Shown: positions 1 through 9,279, counted from the stretch's first letter. The stretch: 64,000 bases of DNA from RGIG6353 sp964558655 (GCA_964558655.1 CAZLEX010000002.1:62001-126000), one strand, 5' to 3'. Notes: generated from the letters alone by a model not told the origin. Numbers and translations are program-made.

Positions 1-117
1 CTTGCTTATATAAGGCGTGCAAAAAAAAGCGGGAAGAAGTGTATTGGCTGTCCCGATGCGGGTGCTTGCTGTTCAAAAAAATGTTCTTGCTGTCAAGATG
101 GCGATGACAAAAAATAA
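1..117 (+). CDS. FeoB-associated Cys-rich membrane protein (C-terminal part)
   Basis: Open from the left edge to a TAA at 115-117; 38 residues are visible and the N-terminal membrane helix lies outside the window. The tail is basic (RRAKKSGKK) and then cysteine-rich, with CIGCPDAGACC and CSCC runs. This matches the end of the FeoB-associated Cys-rich family (one N-terminal helix, Lys-rich hinge, Cys tail), which normally follows feoA/feoB ferrous iron transport genes. The iron link is therefore inferred from the family only; feoB itself is not in the window. A hairpin terminator follows at once, so this is the last gene of its operon. Confidence 0.7.
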   Translation, partial: LAYIRRAKKSGKKCIGCPDAGACCSKKCSCCQDGDDKK

Positions 118-144
118 AAACTCCTCTTTATGATTTAACACAGG

Positions 145-179
145 GAAAAGCGTGCGAAATGTTTGCACGCTTTTCTTTG
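145..179 (+). terminator. Rho-independent terminator after the Cys-rich gene
   Basis: A perfect 11-bp inverted repeat (145-155 with 165-175, GAAAAGCGTGC and its complement) with a 9-base loop, ending in a T-rich stretch. It closes the operon that enters from the left. Confidence 0.75.
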
Positions 180-263
180 TTCTGTGAAAAAGCGGTTTTG
201 CGTGGGATTTTCGACAATTTTTTCACTTTTATAGATAAAAATAAAAGTTTTTTAAAAAAAGCC

Positions 264-292
264 TTGAAACATTTAGAAAAAAGATGTAAAAT
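264..292 (+). promoter_or_regulatory. sigma-A promoter of the DUF1015-valS operon
   Basis: TTGAAA at 264-269 and TAAAAT at 287-292 with a 17-base spacer, 34 bases upstream of the GTG start of the DUF1015 gene. No T-box leader is visible, although valS lies downstream. Confidence 0.6.
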
Positions 293-325
293 ATAATGTA
301 AAATTGTGTGCAAAGGAGAATTGAT

Positions 326-1597
326 GTGGCAGAAATCAGATCGTTTAAGGCGTTGAGATTTACCGAAAAAGCGGGCGATATAAAAAACAATGTATGCCCA
401 CCGTATGATATTATTTCCGAAAAAGAAAGAGAAGAACTTATCGAAAAAAGTTTGAATAATGTAATCAGGCTTGAACTTCCTCAGGGCGACAACCCTTACG
501 AAAATGCAGGGAAAGTGCTGAATGAATGGTTGAGGGACGGCATTGTTGCCTGCGACGAGAAAGACGGCATATATATTTACGAAGAAACTTTTGAATGTGA
601 AAACCGCCGTTATAAAATTCGCGGTATTATAACTTTGGTGAGACTTGAAGAGTTTTCAAAGGGAGTTGTACTTCCGCATGAAGAAACTCTTTCAAAGGCG
701 AAAGAGGATCGTTTTAAACTCATGAGTTCCACTTTTTGCAATTTCAGTCAGGTTTATTCAATGTATATTGACGAATCCGGCAATGTAAAAAAACTTGTTG
801 ACGGTATTGTTTCGAAAAAATGCAATGTTGAATTTGTTGCCGATGACGGAATAATTCACCGCCTTTGGATTGAAAACGACGACGGTGTTATATCGGGGCT
901 TGTAAAAGAGTTTTCCTCAAAACAGCTGTTTATTGCCGACGGGCATCACCGTTATGAGACCGCACTCAACTTCCGCAACAAAATGCGTGAGGACGGTTTG
1001 CTTGACAGTGCCGACGGTCTTGGAAATTATGTAATGATGTTCCTTGCCGATATAGACGACGAAGGACTTGTGATACTGCCTACGCACCGAATGGTTCGAA
1101 ATATCGAAAATTACGACATCGACGATGCTCTCAAAGAGATATCCGAAAAATTTGATGTCGAATGGATTGACGGGCTTGACGGCATAAAAGAACGCCTCGA
1201 TTCTTCAAAAAATCGCGCGTATGCTTATTATACGGGTAAAAACGGTTATTACCTTTGCACATTGCGTGATGAGAGCGAAACTTACAAGCTTCATGCCGAC
1301 AGGTCGGAGGCTTATTCACAGCTTGATGTAACAGGACTTCACTCTCACATTCTTGAACCCGTTTTCAAAATTGACAAGGAAAATATGGCATCTCAGAAAA
1401 ACCTTGTATATACAAGAAGCCTTGACGAAGCGATTGAAAAAGTCGCCTGCGGTGAATTTCAGTGTTCGTTTATTCTCCGTTCAACCAAGATGCGTCAGAT
1501 AAAAGACGTTGCTCTTGCGGGAGATAAAATGCCTCAGAAGTCGACTTATTTCTATCCCAAGCTTATTACGGGCCTCGTAATGAATAAATTCAGATGA
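326..1597 (+). CDS. DUF1015 family protein
   Basis: 423 residues. The start is the GTG at 326, because a strong SD (aaaggag, 312-318) lies just upstream and the protein then begins MAEIRSFKALRF, the typical DUF1015 N-terminus; an in-frame GTG at 308 overlaps the SD. Conserved family features are visible: CPPYDI near residue 25 and DGHHRYETA near residue 205. The DGHHR box recalls the active-site box of ParB/Srx-fold enzymes, which is inference only. DUF1015 genes are often found near serine biosynthesis genes in clostridia and Thermotogae, but here the gene precedes valS by 15 bases and is probably co-transcribed with it. The biochemical function is unknown. Confidence 0.88.
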   Translation: MAEIRSFKALRFTEKAGDIKNNVCPPYDIISEKEREELIEKSLNNVIRLELPQGDNPYENAGKVLNEWLRDGIVACDEKDGIYIYEETFECENRRYKIRGIITLVRLEEFSKGVVLPHEETLSKAKEDRFKLMSSTFCNFSQVYSMYIDESGNVKKLVDGIVSKKCNVEFVADDGIIHRLWIENDDGVISGLVKEFSSKQLFIADGHHRYETALNFRNKMREDGLLDSADGLGNYVMMFLADIDDEGLVILPTHRMVRNIENYDIDDALKEISEKFDVEWIDGLDGIKERLDSSKNRAYAYYTGKNGYYLCTLRDESETYKLHADRSEAYSQLDVTGLHSHILEPVFKIDKENMASQKNLVYTRSLDEAIEKVACGEFQCSFILRSTKMRQIKDVALAGDKMPQKSTYFYPKLITGLVMNKFR

Positions 1598-1612
1598 TAA
1601 AGGATTAATAAA

Positions 1613-4267
1613 ATGTGTAACAACGAAAAACAAAATCTTTCCACAACTTACGACCCGAAAAGTTTTGAGTCGGCAATTTACAAAAGATGGGAAGAAAACG
1701 GATACTTCAAGCCGTCGGACGACAGGACGAAAACACCGTTTTCCATTGTAATTCCGCCTCCCAATGTAACAGGCAAGCTTCATATGGGACACGCTCTCGA
1801 CGATACTTTGCAGGATATAATTATCCGTACAAAAAGAATGCAGGGGTACAACACTCTTTGGATTCCGGGTACAGACCATGCGGGAATTGCCACTCAAATA
1901 AAAGTTGAGGAGGAGCTTCGCAAAAACGAAGGCCTTTCACGCCATGATATAGGCCGTGAAGAATTTTTGAACAGAGTATGGGCGTGGAAAAATCAGTACG
2001 GCGGTATAATCATATCGCAGCTTAAAAAAATGGGAGTTTCATGCGACTGGTCAAGAGAAGCGTTTACCATGAGTCCGTCGCTTTCCAAAGCCGTAAAAAA
2101 GACCTTTGTTTCTCTTTACAATAAGGGACTGATTTATCACGGATACAGAATCATAAATTGGTGTCCGAAGTGCAATACGGCTCTTTCGGATACAGAAGTT
2201 GAATATAAAGATTTGCCCGGTAATTTCTGGCATATACGATATCCTATTGAGAACACGGATTCCTATCTCGTGGTTGCCACTACTCGTCCGGAAACCTATT
2301 TCGGAGACAGTGCGGTCGCGGTACACCCCGATGATGAAAGATATGCTCACCTTGTCGGAAAAAATGTTATTCTGCCACTTATCGGAAGAAAGATTCCGAT
2401 AATAGCCGATGAGTATGTCGACCGTGAATTCGGAACGGGCTGTGTGAAAATCACCCCCTGTCACGACCCCAACGACTTTGAAGTCGGAAAGCGTCATAAT
2501 CTTGAAAATCTCTGCGTACTTGACGGAAATGCACATCTCAACGAACTGTGCGGAAAATATGCCGGTTTGGACAGATACGAGGCAAGAAAACTTTTGATCG
2601 AAGAGCTTTCGGAAAAGGGATTTTTGGAAAAGACAGAAGAACACTCGCATAATGTCGCACACTGTTACAGATGCGGAACGACCGTTGAGCCTTTGGCATC
2701 GAAACAGTGGTTTGTAAGTATGAAACCGCTTGCAAAACCCGCTATTGAGGCGGTAAAGTCGGGAGAAATCAAGTATATTCCCGACAGATTTTCCAAGATA
2801 TACATGAATTGGATGGAAAATATTCAGGACTGGTGCGTTTCCCGTCAGCTTTGGTGGGGACACCGTATACCTGCTTATTACTGTGACGAGTGTGGAGAAG
2901 TTACCGTTTCCGAAACCGATGTAACGGTATGCCCGAAGTGTCATTCCGATAAAATTCACCAGGACGAAGATGTTTTAGACACATGGTTCTCTTCGGCACT
3001 TTGGCCTTTTTCGACTCTCGGCTGGCCCGAAAAGACAGAAGATTTAGACTATTTTTATCCGACAAGCGTTCTTGTTACGGCGTATGATATAATAACTTTC
3101 TGGGTAAGCAAGATGATTTTTTCCGGAATTGAACAGATGAAGGAAATACCGTTTAAATATGTATTCATTCACGGTCTTGTACGCGATTCTCAGGGAAGAA
3201 AGATGTCAAAATCACTCGGAAACGGAATAGATCCGCTCGAAGTTATAGACAAATACGGAGCCGACGCTCTGCGTTTCACTCTCGCTACCGGAAATTCACC
3301 CGGAAACGATATGCGGTTTAATTTTGAGAGGGTGGAGGCATCGCGTAATTTTGCAAACAAGCTTTGGAACGCTTCCCGATTTGTCCGTATGAATTTGGAT
3401 ATAGACACACTGTCGCTTCCGGATGTTTCAGAATTGCGTGCCGAAGATAAATGGTTGCTTAATGCGTTCAATATACTTGTTTCCGAAGTTAGTGCAAACA
3501 TTGACAAGTATGAACTCGGAATTGCTCTTGCCAAAGTGTACGATTTCATATGGGATATTTTCTGCGACTGGTATATTGAGCTTGTTAAACCGCGTCTTGC
3601 AAACAAGGAAGATGTATCCAACAAGGCCGCGCAGCAGGTAATTTCCTGGACTCTTTCCGAAACATTGAAACTTTTGCACCCGTTCATGCCGTTTATTACG
3701 GAGGAAATATATCTTTCGCTTCCGCATGACTGCGAAAGTATTATGATTTCCGAATGGCCTCGTACAAGCGACGCACTTAAATTTGAAGAGACTGCCGAAG
3801 AATTTGAAAAGATTATTTCGGCAATCCGTGCAATCCGTTTACGCAGAAACGAAATGAATGTATTGCCCTCACGCAAAACAAAGCTTTATGTCGTAAGCGA
3901 ATTTTCAAAACTCTTTGTAGATTCTTCGGCTTTCCTTGAGAAGTTGGCAAGTGTGTCGGAGGTTATTGCACTTGACGAATACACCGATGCCGATTCGGTT
4001 GCGATAATTACCGACAGTGCGAATTTGTATATTCCGATGGCCGATATGGTCGACTTTGACAAAGAGCTTGAACGGCTTGAAAAAGAGCTTGCAAAAGCCG
4101 AAAAAGAGATGGGAATTTTTGAAAAGAAACTTTCCAACACGGAATTTGTTTCGCGTGCTCCTGCGGCTGTTGTTGAGGCAGAGCGTGCAAAACTCGAAAA
4201 ATACAAAGCACAGCGTGAAAGTGCTCTTAAAGAAATCGAAAAAATCCGCATGAGACTCAAAAAATGA
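1613..4267 (+). CDS. valS: Valyl-tRNA synthetase
   Basis: 884 residues, full length for the family. It charges tRNA-Val with valine in the cytoplasm. The class I signatures are present: the HIGH box as HMGH in PNVTGKLHMGH near residue 55, the KMSKS loop in GRKMSKSLGN near residue 527, and zinc-knuckle-like CPKC pairs. The editing (CP1) domain lies in the middle, the anticodon-binding domain follows KMSKS, and a C-terminal Lys/Glu-rich coiled coil (about residues 815-884) is typical of ValRS. The ATG at 1613 has an SD (aaagga) 9 bases upstream. It follows the DUF1015 gene closely and ends at a strong hairpin. Confidence 0.97.
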   Translation: MCNNEKQNLSTTYDPKSFESAIYKRWEENGYFKPSDDRTKTPFSIVIPPPNVTGKLHMGHALDDTLQDIIIRTKRMQGYNTLWIPGTDHAGIATQIKVEEELRKNEGLSRHDIGREEFLNRVWAWKNQYGGIIISQLKKMGVSCDWSREAFTMSPSLSKAVKKTFVSLYNKGLIYHGYRIINWCPKCNTALSDTEVEYKDLPGNFWHIRYPIENTDSYLVVATTRPETYFGDSAVAVHPDDERYAHLVGKNVILPLIGRKIPIIADEYVDREFGTGCVKITPCHDPNDFEVGKRHNLENLCVLDGNAHLNELCGKYAGLDRYEARKLLIEELSEKGFLEKTEEHSHNVAHCYRCGTTVEPLASKQWFVSMKPLAKPAIEAVKSGEIKYIPDRFSKIYMNWMENIQDWCVSRQLWWGHRIPAYYCDECGEVTVSETDVTVCPKCHSDKIHQDEDVLDTWFSSALWPFSTLGWPEKTEDLDYFYPTSVLVTAYDIITFWVSKMIFSGIEQMKEIPFKYVFIHGLVRDSQGRKMSKSLGNGIDPLEVIDKYGADALRFTLATGNSPGNDMRFNFERVEASRNFANKLWNASRFVRMNLDIDTLSLPDVSELRAEDKWLLNAFNILVSEVSANIDKYELGIALAKVYDFIWDIFCDWYIELVKPRLANKEDVSNKAAQQVISWTLSETLKLLHPFMPFITEEIYLSLPHDCESIMISEWPRTSDALKFEETAEEFEKIISAIRAIRLRRNEMNVLPSRKTKLYVVSEFSKLFVDSSAFLEKLASVSEVIALDEYTDADSVAIITDSANLYIPMADMVDFDKELERLEKELAKAEKEMGIFEKKLSNTEFVSRAPAAVVEAERAKLEKYKAQRESALKEIEKIRMRLKK

Positions 4268-4289
4268 CAAAAAAATCGCAATAAATATT

Positions 4290-4331
4290 ATATCCTGTGA
4301 ATAGACGATATTCACAGGATATTTTATTTTT
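4290..4331 (+). terminator. Terminator after valS
   Basis: A perfect 13-bp stem (4290-4302 with 4310-4322) with a 7-base loop, followed by TTTATTTTT. It separates valS from spoIIA. Only about 20 bases then remain before the spoIIAA start, so a spoIIA promoter must overlap this hairpin or transcription must read through it. Confidence 0.85.
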
Positions 4332-4353
4332 GCAAAAGAAAGGAAATGTTGAA

Positions 4354-4671
4354 ATGCCGGCAGAATTCAGTAAAAAAGAAAATGTTTTGATAATTTCGCC
4401 CTGCGGAGAAATTGACCATCACGAAACAAAAAAGCTCAGAGATGAGATTGACAGGGAAATTGCCAAACTTTCTCCCGAAAAAATAGTGTTTGATTTTTCC
4501 CGCACATCGTTTATGGACTCGTCCGGTTTAGGACTGATTCTCGGCCGTTACAGAAAAGCGTTAAATGCGGGGATAGAAGTCGAAATAGTAAATCCGGGAG
4601 AAAAAATTTCAAGGATTTTGATTATGGCGGGAATAGATAAATATATCAGTATCAAAGGAGTGGAAAAATAA
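4354..4671 (+). CDS. spoIIAA: Anti-sigma F factor antagonist SpoIIAA
   Basis: 105-residue STAS-domain protein. In its unphosphorylated form it binds SpoIIAB and frees sigma-F in the forespore. The motif FMDSSGLG (about residues 53-60) holds the serine that SpoIIAB phosphorylates. The start at 4354 is chosen because an AGAAAGGA SD lies about 10 bases upstream; an upstream in-frame ATG at 4297 would sit inside the valS terminator stem. It is first of three overlapping genes (TAATG with spoIIAB), the canonical spoIIA order, which supports true spore formation. In Bacillus the operon is sigma-H dependent; no clear sigma-H box was found here. Confidence 0.93.
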   Translation: MPAEFSKKENVLIISPCGEIDHHETKKLRDEIDREIAKLSPEKIVFDFSRTSFMDSSGLGLILGRYRKALNAGIEVEIVNPGEKISRILIMAGIDKYISIKGVEK

Positions 4672-5117
4672 TGAAAAAAGTAAAAATCAATGAAATAAAA
4701 GTTAAATTTAAATCGCTGTCTTCAAACGAATCCTTTGCGAGAGTCGTTATAACGGCGTTTTTGATGCCTTATTCTCCGACCGTCGAAGAAATAGCCGATA
4801 TAAAAACAGCGGTATCGGAAGCCGTAACGAATGCCATCGTGCACGGATATAAATCGAATACGCAATGTACGGTTTCAATGCACGCATACATAACACAGGA
4901 CGGGACTTTGACGGTTACGGTTGCTGACAGAGGGTGCGGTATAGCCGATGTACATAAGGCAATGGAACCTCTTTTTACGACAGACGCCGAAAATGAAAGA
5001 AGCGGAATGGGATTTTCCATAATGCAGACATTTTCGGATAAATTGCGGGTTTCCTCAGTCGTCGGGAAAGGAACAAAAGTCACAATGATTCGCAAACTTT
5101 CGGAATTTTCAAAATGA
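4671..5117 (+). CDS. spoIIAB: Anti-sigma F factor / serine kinase SpoIIAB
   Basis: 148-residue GHKL (HATPase_c) protein. It holds sigma-F inactive and phosphorylates SpoIIAA with ATP. The N box is in SEAVTNAIVHGY, the G1 box in VADRGCGI, and the G2 box in SGMGFSIM. The start ATG overlaps the spoIIAA stop by one base and the end overlaps sigF by four, which indicates translational coupling and fixed stoichiometry of the partner-switch proteins. Confidence 0.95.
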   Translation: MKKVKINEIKVKFKSLSSNESFARVVITAFLMPYSPTVEEIADIKTAVSEAVTNAIVHGYKSNTQCTVSMHAYITQDGTLTVTVADRGCGIADVHKAMEPLFTTDAENERSGMGFSIMQTFSDKLRVSSVVGKGTKVTMIRKLSEFSK

Positions 5118-5815
5118 GCATAAATACAAAAGAGCGTATTATGAGTGCCAAAAACGGAAACGAAGAAGATTTTTCGGCACTTGTAAGCGAAAATATCGCT
5201 CTCGTCAAGAGCATTGCAAAGAGATTTGCCGACAGAGGTGTCGACTATGAAGATTTGGTACAAATAGGAACGATAGGTCTGATGCGTGCGATAAAAGGGT
5301 TTGATTTTAATTTCGGGACAACGCTGTCTACCTATGCGGTTCCTCTTATTATAGGTGAAATAAAAAGATTTTTGCGTGATGACGGATTGATAAAGGTGGG
5401 GAGGGAGGCGAAAACACTTTCCGCAAAAATTAAAAAATTTTCATCGGAATTTGAGCTGTCTTTCGGCAGAAGCCCGACGGTAGACGAAGTTTCCGCGTCG
5501 CTCGGAGTGGATTGCGAACAGATTGTTTTTGCACTTGACGCAACGCGTATGCCTTCTGCACTCGAATGGGAGGGAGATGACGGAGAGAGACATGAGATAC
5601 CGGCGGGATTTGACAATGTTGAAGAGAGTATTGATAAAATAGCGTTGGACGCCGCACTTCAAAAACTTTCTCCCTTTGAACAAAAGCTGATAAAGTTACG
5701 GTATTACAAAGGGCTAACTCAGCAAAAGACGGCTCAGATTTTAGGCGTTACTCAGGTTAAAATTTCACGGGACGAGAAAAAAATCTGTGCAAAACTTAAA
5801 ACTCTTCTTGAATAA
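5114..5815 (+). CDS. sigF: RNA polymerase sporulation sigma factor sigma-F
   Basis: 233 residues, sigma-70 family group 3. Region 2 contains the conserved stretch YEDLVQIGTIGLMRAI and the AVPLIIGEIKRFLRDDG block seen in SigF/SigG/SigB. Region 4 holds a helix-turn-helix around LTQQKTAQILGVTQVKISR. Because it is third in the spoIIAA-spoIIAB order it is called sigma-F and not sigma-G. It directs early forespore transcription. The ATGA overlap with spoIIAB couples their synthesis. Confidence 0.94.
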   Translation: MSINTKERIMSAKNGNEEDFSALVSENIALVKSIAKRFADRGVDYEDLVQIGTIGLMRAIKGFDFNFGTTLSTYAVPLIIGEIKRFLRDDGLIKVGREAKTLSAKIKKFSSEFELSFGRSPTVDEVSASLGVDCEQIVFALDATRMPSALEWEGDDGERHEIPAGFDNVEESIDKIALDAALQKLSPFEQKLIKLRYYKGLTQQKTAQILGVTQVKISRDEKKICAKLKTLLE

Positions 5816-5819
5816 ACAC

Positions 5820-5848
5820 TTGAATTAAAATGCAATGTGTGCTACAAT
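5820..5848 (+). promoter_or_regulatory. sigma-A promoter of ackA
   Basis: TTGAAT at 5820-5825, 17-base spacer, TACAAT at 5843-5848. It starts just after the sigF stop codon and gives ackA its own vegetative transcription. Confidence 0.75.
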
Positions 5849-5888
5849 ATGTTTTGTAAATGAAATATTATGAAAAGAGGACAAAACA

Positions 5889-7091
5889 TTGAAGATACTT
5901 GTTATTAATGCGGGAAGCTCTTCACTGAAGTACCAGCTTATCGATATGACAGACGAGAGTGTGCTTGCAAAAGGACTTTGCGACCGAATCGGAATTGACG
6001 GAGGTAATTTTAAGCACAAGGTTCCCGGCCGTGACGATTACAAACTTGATGTTGAAATGAAAAATCACGAAGAGGCTGTAAAGCTTGTTATCGATACCCT
6101 TACCGACAGCGAACACGGAGTTATTTCGTCTATGAGCGAGATAGGTGCGGTAGGACACCGTGTTGTTCACGGGGCTGAAAAGTTTTCAAAATCGGTTGTC
6201 ATAAACGATGAAGTTATTGCTACTGTGGAGGAATGTTGTGAACTTTCTCCCCTTCATAATCCGAGTAACCTTACAGGTATCCGTGCTTGTGCCGAAATAA
6301 TGGGAGATGTTCCTCAGGTTGCGGTATTTGATACGGGATTTCACCAAACAATGCCCGATTATGCGTATCTTTATCCTATTCCTTACAAGTATTATACAAA
6401 ATATCATATTCGCCGTTACGGTTTTCACGGAACATCGCACCGCTATGTTTCACAGCGTGCGGCAGATATGCTCGGAAAGAAGCCCGAAGACCTCAAGATA
6501 GTTACCTGTCATCTCGGAAACGGTTCTTCAATTGCGGCAATTGACGGCGGAAAGTGCCTCGATACAACAATGGGTATGACACCTTTGGAAGGAATAATGA
6601 TGGGAACCCGTTCCGGTTCCATTGATCCTGCCATTATCACATTCCTTATGGAAAAGGAAAATATGTCCGTTGCCGATATTGATAAAATGCTTAATAAGCA
6701 GTCGGGTATACTCGGTATTTCCGAAAAGACAAGCGACAACCGCGATATCGAGCAGGGAGCCAGAGAGGGAGATCCTCGTTGTTCGCTTATTGAGTCTATG
6801 CTTTGTCATCAGCTTACAAAGTATGTCGGAGGCTATATAGCGGCTATGGGTGGCTGTGACGCTATTGTCTTTACCGGAGGTATCGGAGAAAACAATCCTC
6901 ACTACCGTAAGAGAGTTGCTCAAAAGCTTGAATTTATGGGAGTTAAGATTGACGATGCGAAGAACGACGCCGCAAAGCGCAACGGTCTTGAAGCCGATGT
7001 TTCGGCAGAAGGCTCTTATCCCAAAATTCTTGTAATACCCACCAACGAAGAACTTATGATAGCAAAAGATACATACGAGCTTGTAAAGTAA
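5889..7091 (+). CDS. ackA: Acetate kinase
   Basis: 400 residues, full length. It interconverts acetyl phosphate + ADP and acetate + ATP, the final substrate-level phosphorylation step of acetate fermentation. Hallmarks: the N-terminal VINAGSSSLKYQL phosphate-binding stretch, catalytic region with VAVFDTGFHQTMP, RYGFHGTSH, and the adenosine loop FTGGIGENN near residue 330. The start is a TTG at 5889, supported by an AGAGGA SD at 5875-5880 and by alignment of MKILVINAGSSS with the family. Phosphotransacetylase is not adjacent. A strong terminator follows. Confidence 0.97.
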   Translation: MKILVINAGSSSLKYQLIDMTDESVLAKGLCDRIGIDGGNFKHKVPGRDDYKLDVEMKNHEEAVKLVIDTLTDSEHGVISSMSEIGAVGHRVVHGAEKFSKSVVINDEVIATVEECCELSPLHNPSNLTGIRACAEIMGDVPQVAVFDTGFHQTMPDYAYLYPIPYKYYTKYHIRRYGFHGTSHRYVSQRAADMLGKKPEDLKIVTCHLGNGSSIAAIDGGKCLDTTMGMTPLEGIMMGTRSGSIDPAIITFLMEKENMSVADIDKMLNKQSGILGISEKTSDNRDIEQGAREGDPRCSLIESMLCHQLTKYVGGYIAAMGGCDAIVFTGGIGENNPHYRKRVAQKLEFMGVKIDDAKNDAAKRNGLEADVSAEGSYPKILVIPTNEELMIAKDTYELVK

Positions 7092-7103
7092 ATCAGAACA
7101 GTA

Positions 7104-7139
7104 AAATGCAGATACCGAAAAAACGGTATCTGCATTTTT
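7104..7139 (+). terminator. Terminator after ackA
   Basis: A 14-bp perfect stem (7104-7117 with 7124-7137) with an A-rich loop and a following T tract. Confidence 0.85.
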
Positions 7140-7150
7140 GTGTGCCGAAT

Positions 7151-7190
7151 AAAAAATACCGGCGTGGCAAAAATGCCGTGCCGGTATTTT
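7151..7190 (-). terminator. Terminator of the groES-groEL operon
   Basis: Stem 7153-7163 with 7180-7190 (AAAATACCGGC and its complement) plus an inner TGGCA pairing. On the minus strand it is followed by a long T run. It lies between the convergent ackA and groEL genes. Confidence 0.8.
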
Positions 7191-7207
7191 GATATACAGA
7201 TGCTTGA

Positions 7208-8842
7208 TTAATACATACCCATTCCCGGATTGGGAGCTGCTGCGGGAGCGGGATTTTCTTCTTTCTTGTCGGCAACGAGCACTTCGGTTGTAAGTGCAAC
7301 GGAAGCTACAGAGGAAGCGTTTTGAAGAGCCGAACGGGTAACTTTGGTAGGATCTATAATGCCTGCGTCGAACATATCGACATATTCTTCGCTGTAAGCG
7401 TTGAAGCCGTAAGCTTTCTTTCCGGAAGAAAGAATCTTATCGATTACTACCGAACCTTCAAATCCTGCATTTTCGGCAATCTGACGAGCGGGTTCTTCAA
7501 GAGCACGAAGAACAATGGAAACACCGACCTTTTCGTCTCCTGAAGTTGTGTCGAGGAGAGCTTTAACTTCGGGAATTACATTGAGTATTGCAACTCCGCC
7601 GCCGGGAACGATACCGTCTTCAACTGCCGCACGGGTAGCGTTAAGTGCGTCTTCAATACGGAGTTTCTTTTCTTTCATTTCGGATTCTGTTGCCGCACCT
7701 ACTTTGATTACCGCAACACCGCCTGCGAGTTTTGCAAGTCTTTCCTGAAGTTTTTCACGGTCGAAATCGGAAGTGGTAGTTTCTATCGAAGCACGGATTT
7801 GTGCAATTCTTGCTTTGATTTCGTCGCTTGAGCCTGCACCGTCAACGATGATGGTGTTTTCTTTGTTTACTTTAACCTGTTTTGCCTGACCGAGCTGTTC
7901 GATTGTCATATCTTTGAGTTCGAGGCCGAGATCCGCCGTTATAACTTCACCGCCTGTAAGGATAGCGATATCACGAAGCATTTCTTTTCTTCTGTCACCG
8001 AAACCGGGAGCTTTAACGGCAACGCAGGTAAATGTACCGCGAAGTTTGTTTACCAAAAGTGTCGAGAGAGCTTCGCCTTCAACATCTTCGGCAATTATGA
8101 CAAGCTTCTTGCCCGATTGAACTATCTGTTCGAGGAGAGGAAGAATTTCCTGAATGTTGGAAATCTTTTTATCTGTAATAAGAATGTATGCATCATCAAT
8201 AACCGCTTCCATCTTGTCTGTGTCGGTTACCATGTAAGGCGAAATGTATCCGCGATCGAACTGCATACCTTCAACGACTTCACAGTAAGTTTCAGCCGAT
8301 TTTGATTCTTCAACCGTTATAACACCGTCGGAAGTAACTTTTTCCATAGCATCGGCAATAAGCTTACCTATAAGTTCATCACCTGCCGAAACCGTACCTA
8401 TACGAATAATGTCTTCGGTGCCTTTGATTTTCTTCGAGTTCTTGCCGAGTGCTTCGATTGCGGTATCGGTAGCTTTCTGAATACCCTTGCGGATAATCAT
8501 GGGGTTAGCACCTGCCGTTACATTCTTCATACCTTCTCTCATAAATGCCTGAGCGAGAATTGTAGCGGTTGTAGTTCCGTCACCTGCAACATCGTTTGTT
8601 TTTGTGGCAACTTCGCGAACAAGCTGTGCTCCCATGTTTTCAAAAGCGTCTTCAAGTTCTATTTCCTTTGCAATTGTTACTCCGTCGTTTGTGATGAGGG
8701 GAGCACCGTACTTCTTTTCAAGTACAACATTGCGGCCTTTGGGACCGAGTGTTACTTTAACTGTATCTGCGAGTTTATCAACACCCGCAAGAAGCTTATT
8801 GCGTGCTTCAATTCCGTAAATGAGTTCTTTTGCCATAATCAT
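7208..8842 (-). CDS. groL: 60 kDa chaperonin GroEL
   Basis: 544 residues. The ATP-driven chaperonin ring folds cytosolic proteins with the GroES lid. The ATP-binding motifs VTLGPKGRNV and GDGTTTAT are intact, as are the apical domain and the C-terminal Pro/Ala/Gly/Met tail ending GMGMY. The ATG at 8842 may be preceded by a one-residue shift (MIMAKELI or MAKELI). It is 9 bases downstream of groES in a CIRCE-controlled operon. Confidence 0.98.
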   Translation of the reverse strand: MIMAKELIYGIEARNKLLAGVDKLADTVKVTLGPKGRNVVLEKKYGAPLITNDGVTIAKEIELEDAFENMGAQLVREVATKTNDVAGDGTTTATILAQAFMREGMKNVTAGANPMIIRKGIQKATDTAIEALGKNSKKIKGTEDIIRIGTVSAGDELIGKLIADAMEKVTSDGVITVEESKSAETYCEVVEGMQFDRGYISPYMVTDTDKMEAVIDDAYILITDKKISNIQEILPLLEQIVQSGKKLVIIAEDVEGEALSTLLVNKLRGTFTCVAVKAPGFGDRRKEMLRDIAILTGGEVITADLGLELKDMTIEQLGQAKQVKVNKENTIIVDGAGSSDEIKARIAQIRASIETTTSDFDREKLQERLAKLAGGVAVIKVGAATESEMKEKKLRIEDALNATRAAVEDGIVPGGGVAILNVIPEVKALLDTTSGDEKVGVSIVLRALEEPARQIAENAGFEGSVVIDKILSSGKKAYGFNAYSEEYVDMFDAGIIDPTKVTRSALQNASSVASVALTTEVLVADKKEENPAPAAAPNPGMGMY

Positions 8843-8851
8843 TACCTCCTG

Positions 8852-9136
8852 TTATTCTACGATAGCGAGAATGTCGCTCTGTCTTACAACGATGTAATCG
8901 TTTCCGTCGATTTTGACTTCGGTACCCGAATATTTGCTTGTGATTACTCGGTCTCCGACTTTAACCGTCATTTTAACTTCGTTTCCGTCAACCATGCCGC
9001 CGGGACCTACTTCAACAACTTCGGCAACGGAAGGTTTTTCCTGTGCACTTGCAGTAAGAATGATACCGCTCTTTGTGGTCTCTTCAGCTTCAACCTGCTT
9101 GAGAACCACTCTGTCAAGTAATGGCTTTAATTTCAT
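8852..9136 (-). CDS. groS: 10 kDa co-chaperonin GroES
   Basis: 94 residues, the usual length. It begins MKLKPLLDRVVLKQVEAEE; the mobile loop is around ETTKSGIILTASAQEKP and the family block GDRVITSKYSGTEV is present. A good SD (AGGAGG, read on the minus strand from about 9145) precedes the ATG. It is the first gene of the groESL heat-shock operon, under HrcA/CIRCE control. Confidence 0.97.
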   Translation of the reverse strand: MKLKPLLDRVVLKQVEAEETTKSGIILTASAQEKPSVAEVVEVGPGGMVDGNEVKMTVKVGDRVITSKYSGTEVKIDGNDYIVVRQSDILAIVE

Positions 9137-9178
9137 GATAATACCTCCTGATATATTAATTAATTTTTTTCATTTTAT

Positions 9179-9205
9179 TTAGCACTCTTTTTTATTGAGT
9201 GCTAA
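9179..9205. promoter_or_regulatory. CIRCE operator (HrcA binding site)
   Basis: Perfect TTAGCACTC (9179-9187), 9-base spacer, GAGTGCTAA (9197-9205). This is the exact consensus HrcA repressor operator, located between the groES start and its promoter. hrcA itself is not in the window. Confidence 0.97.
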
Positions 9206-9217
9206 CTCACAGTACAT

Positions 9218-9245
9218 ATTTTACACTAAAGAATGGAAAAATCAA
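9218..9245 (-). promoter_or_regulatory. groESL promoter
   Basis: On the minus strand: TTGATT (plus 9240-9245), 16-base spacer, TAAAAT (plus 9218-9223). The CIRCE element lies immediately downstream, around the expected transcription start. Confidence 0.65.
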
Positions 9246-9279
9246 GGGTTTTTTTGATTATTCACATTTATTTAACAAT

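Noticed and set aside
118..325. T-box or other riboswitch leader for valS
   Set aside because: The leader before the DUF1015-valS unit is too short after the predicted +1, and neither a T-box sequence nor an antiterminator was found.
4268..4353. A sigma-H promoter for spoIIA in the short gap after valS
   Set aside because: An AGGATATTT at about 4315-4323 resembles a -35, but the matching -10 would put the start at or after the SD.
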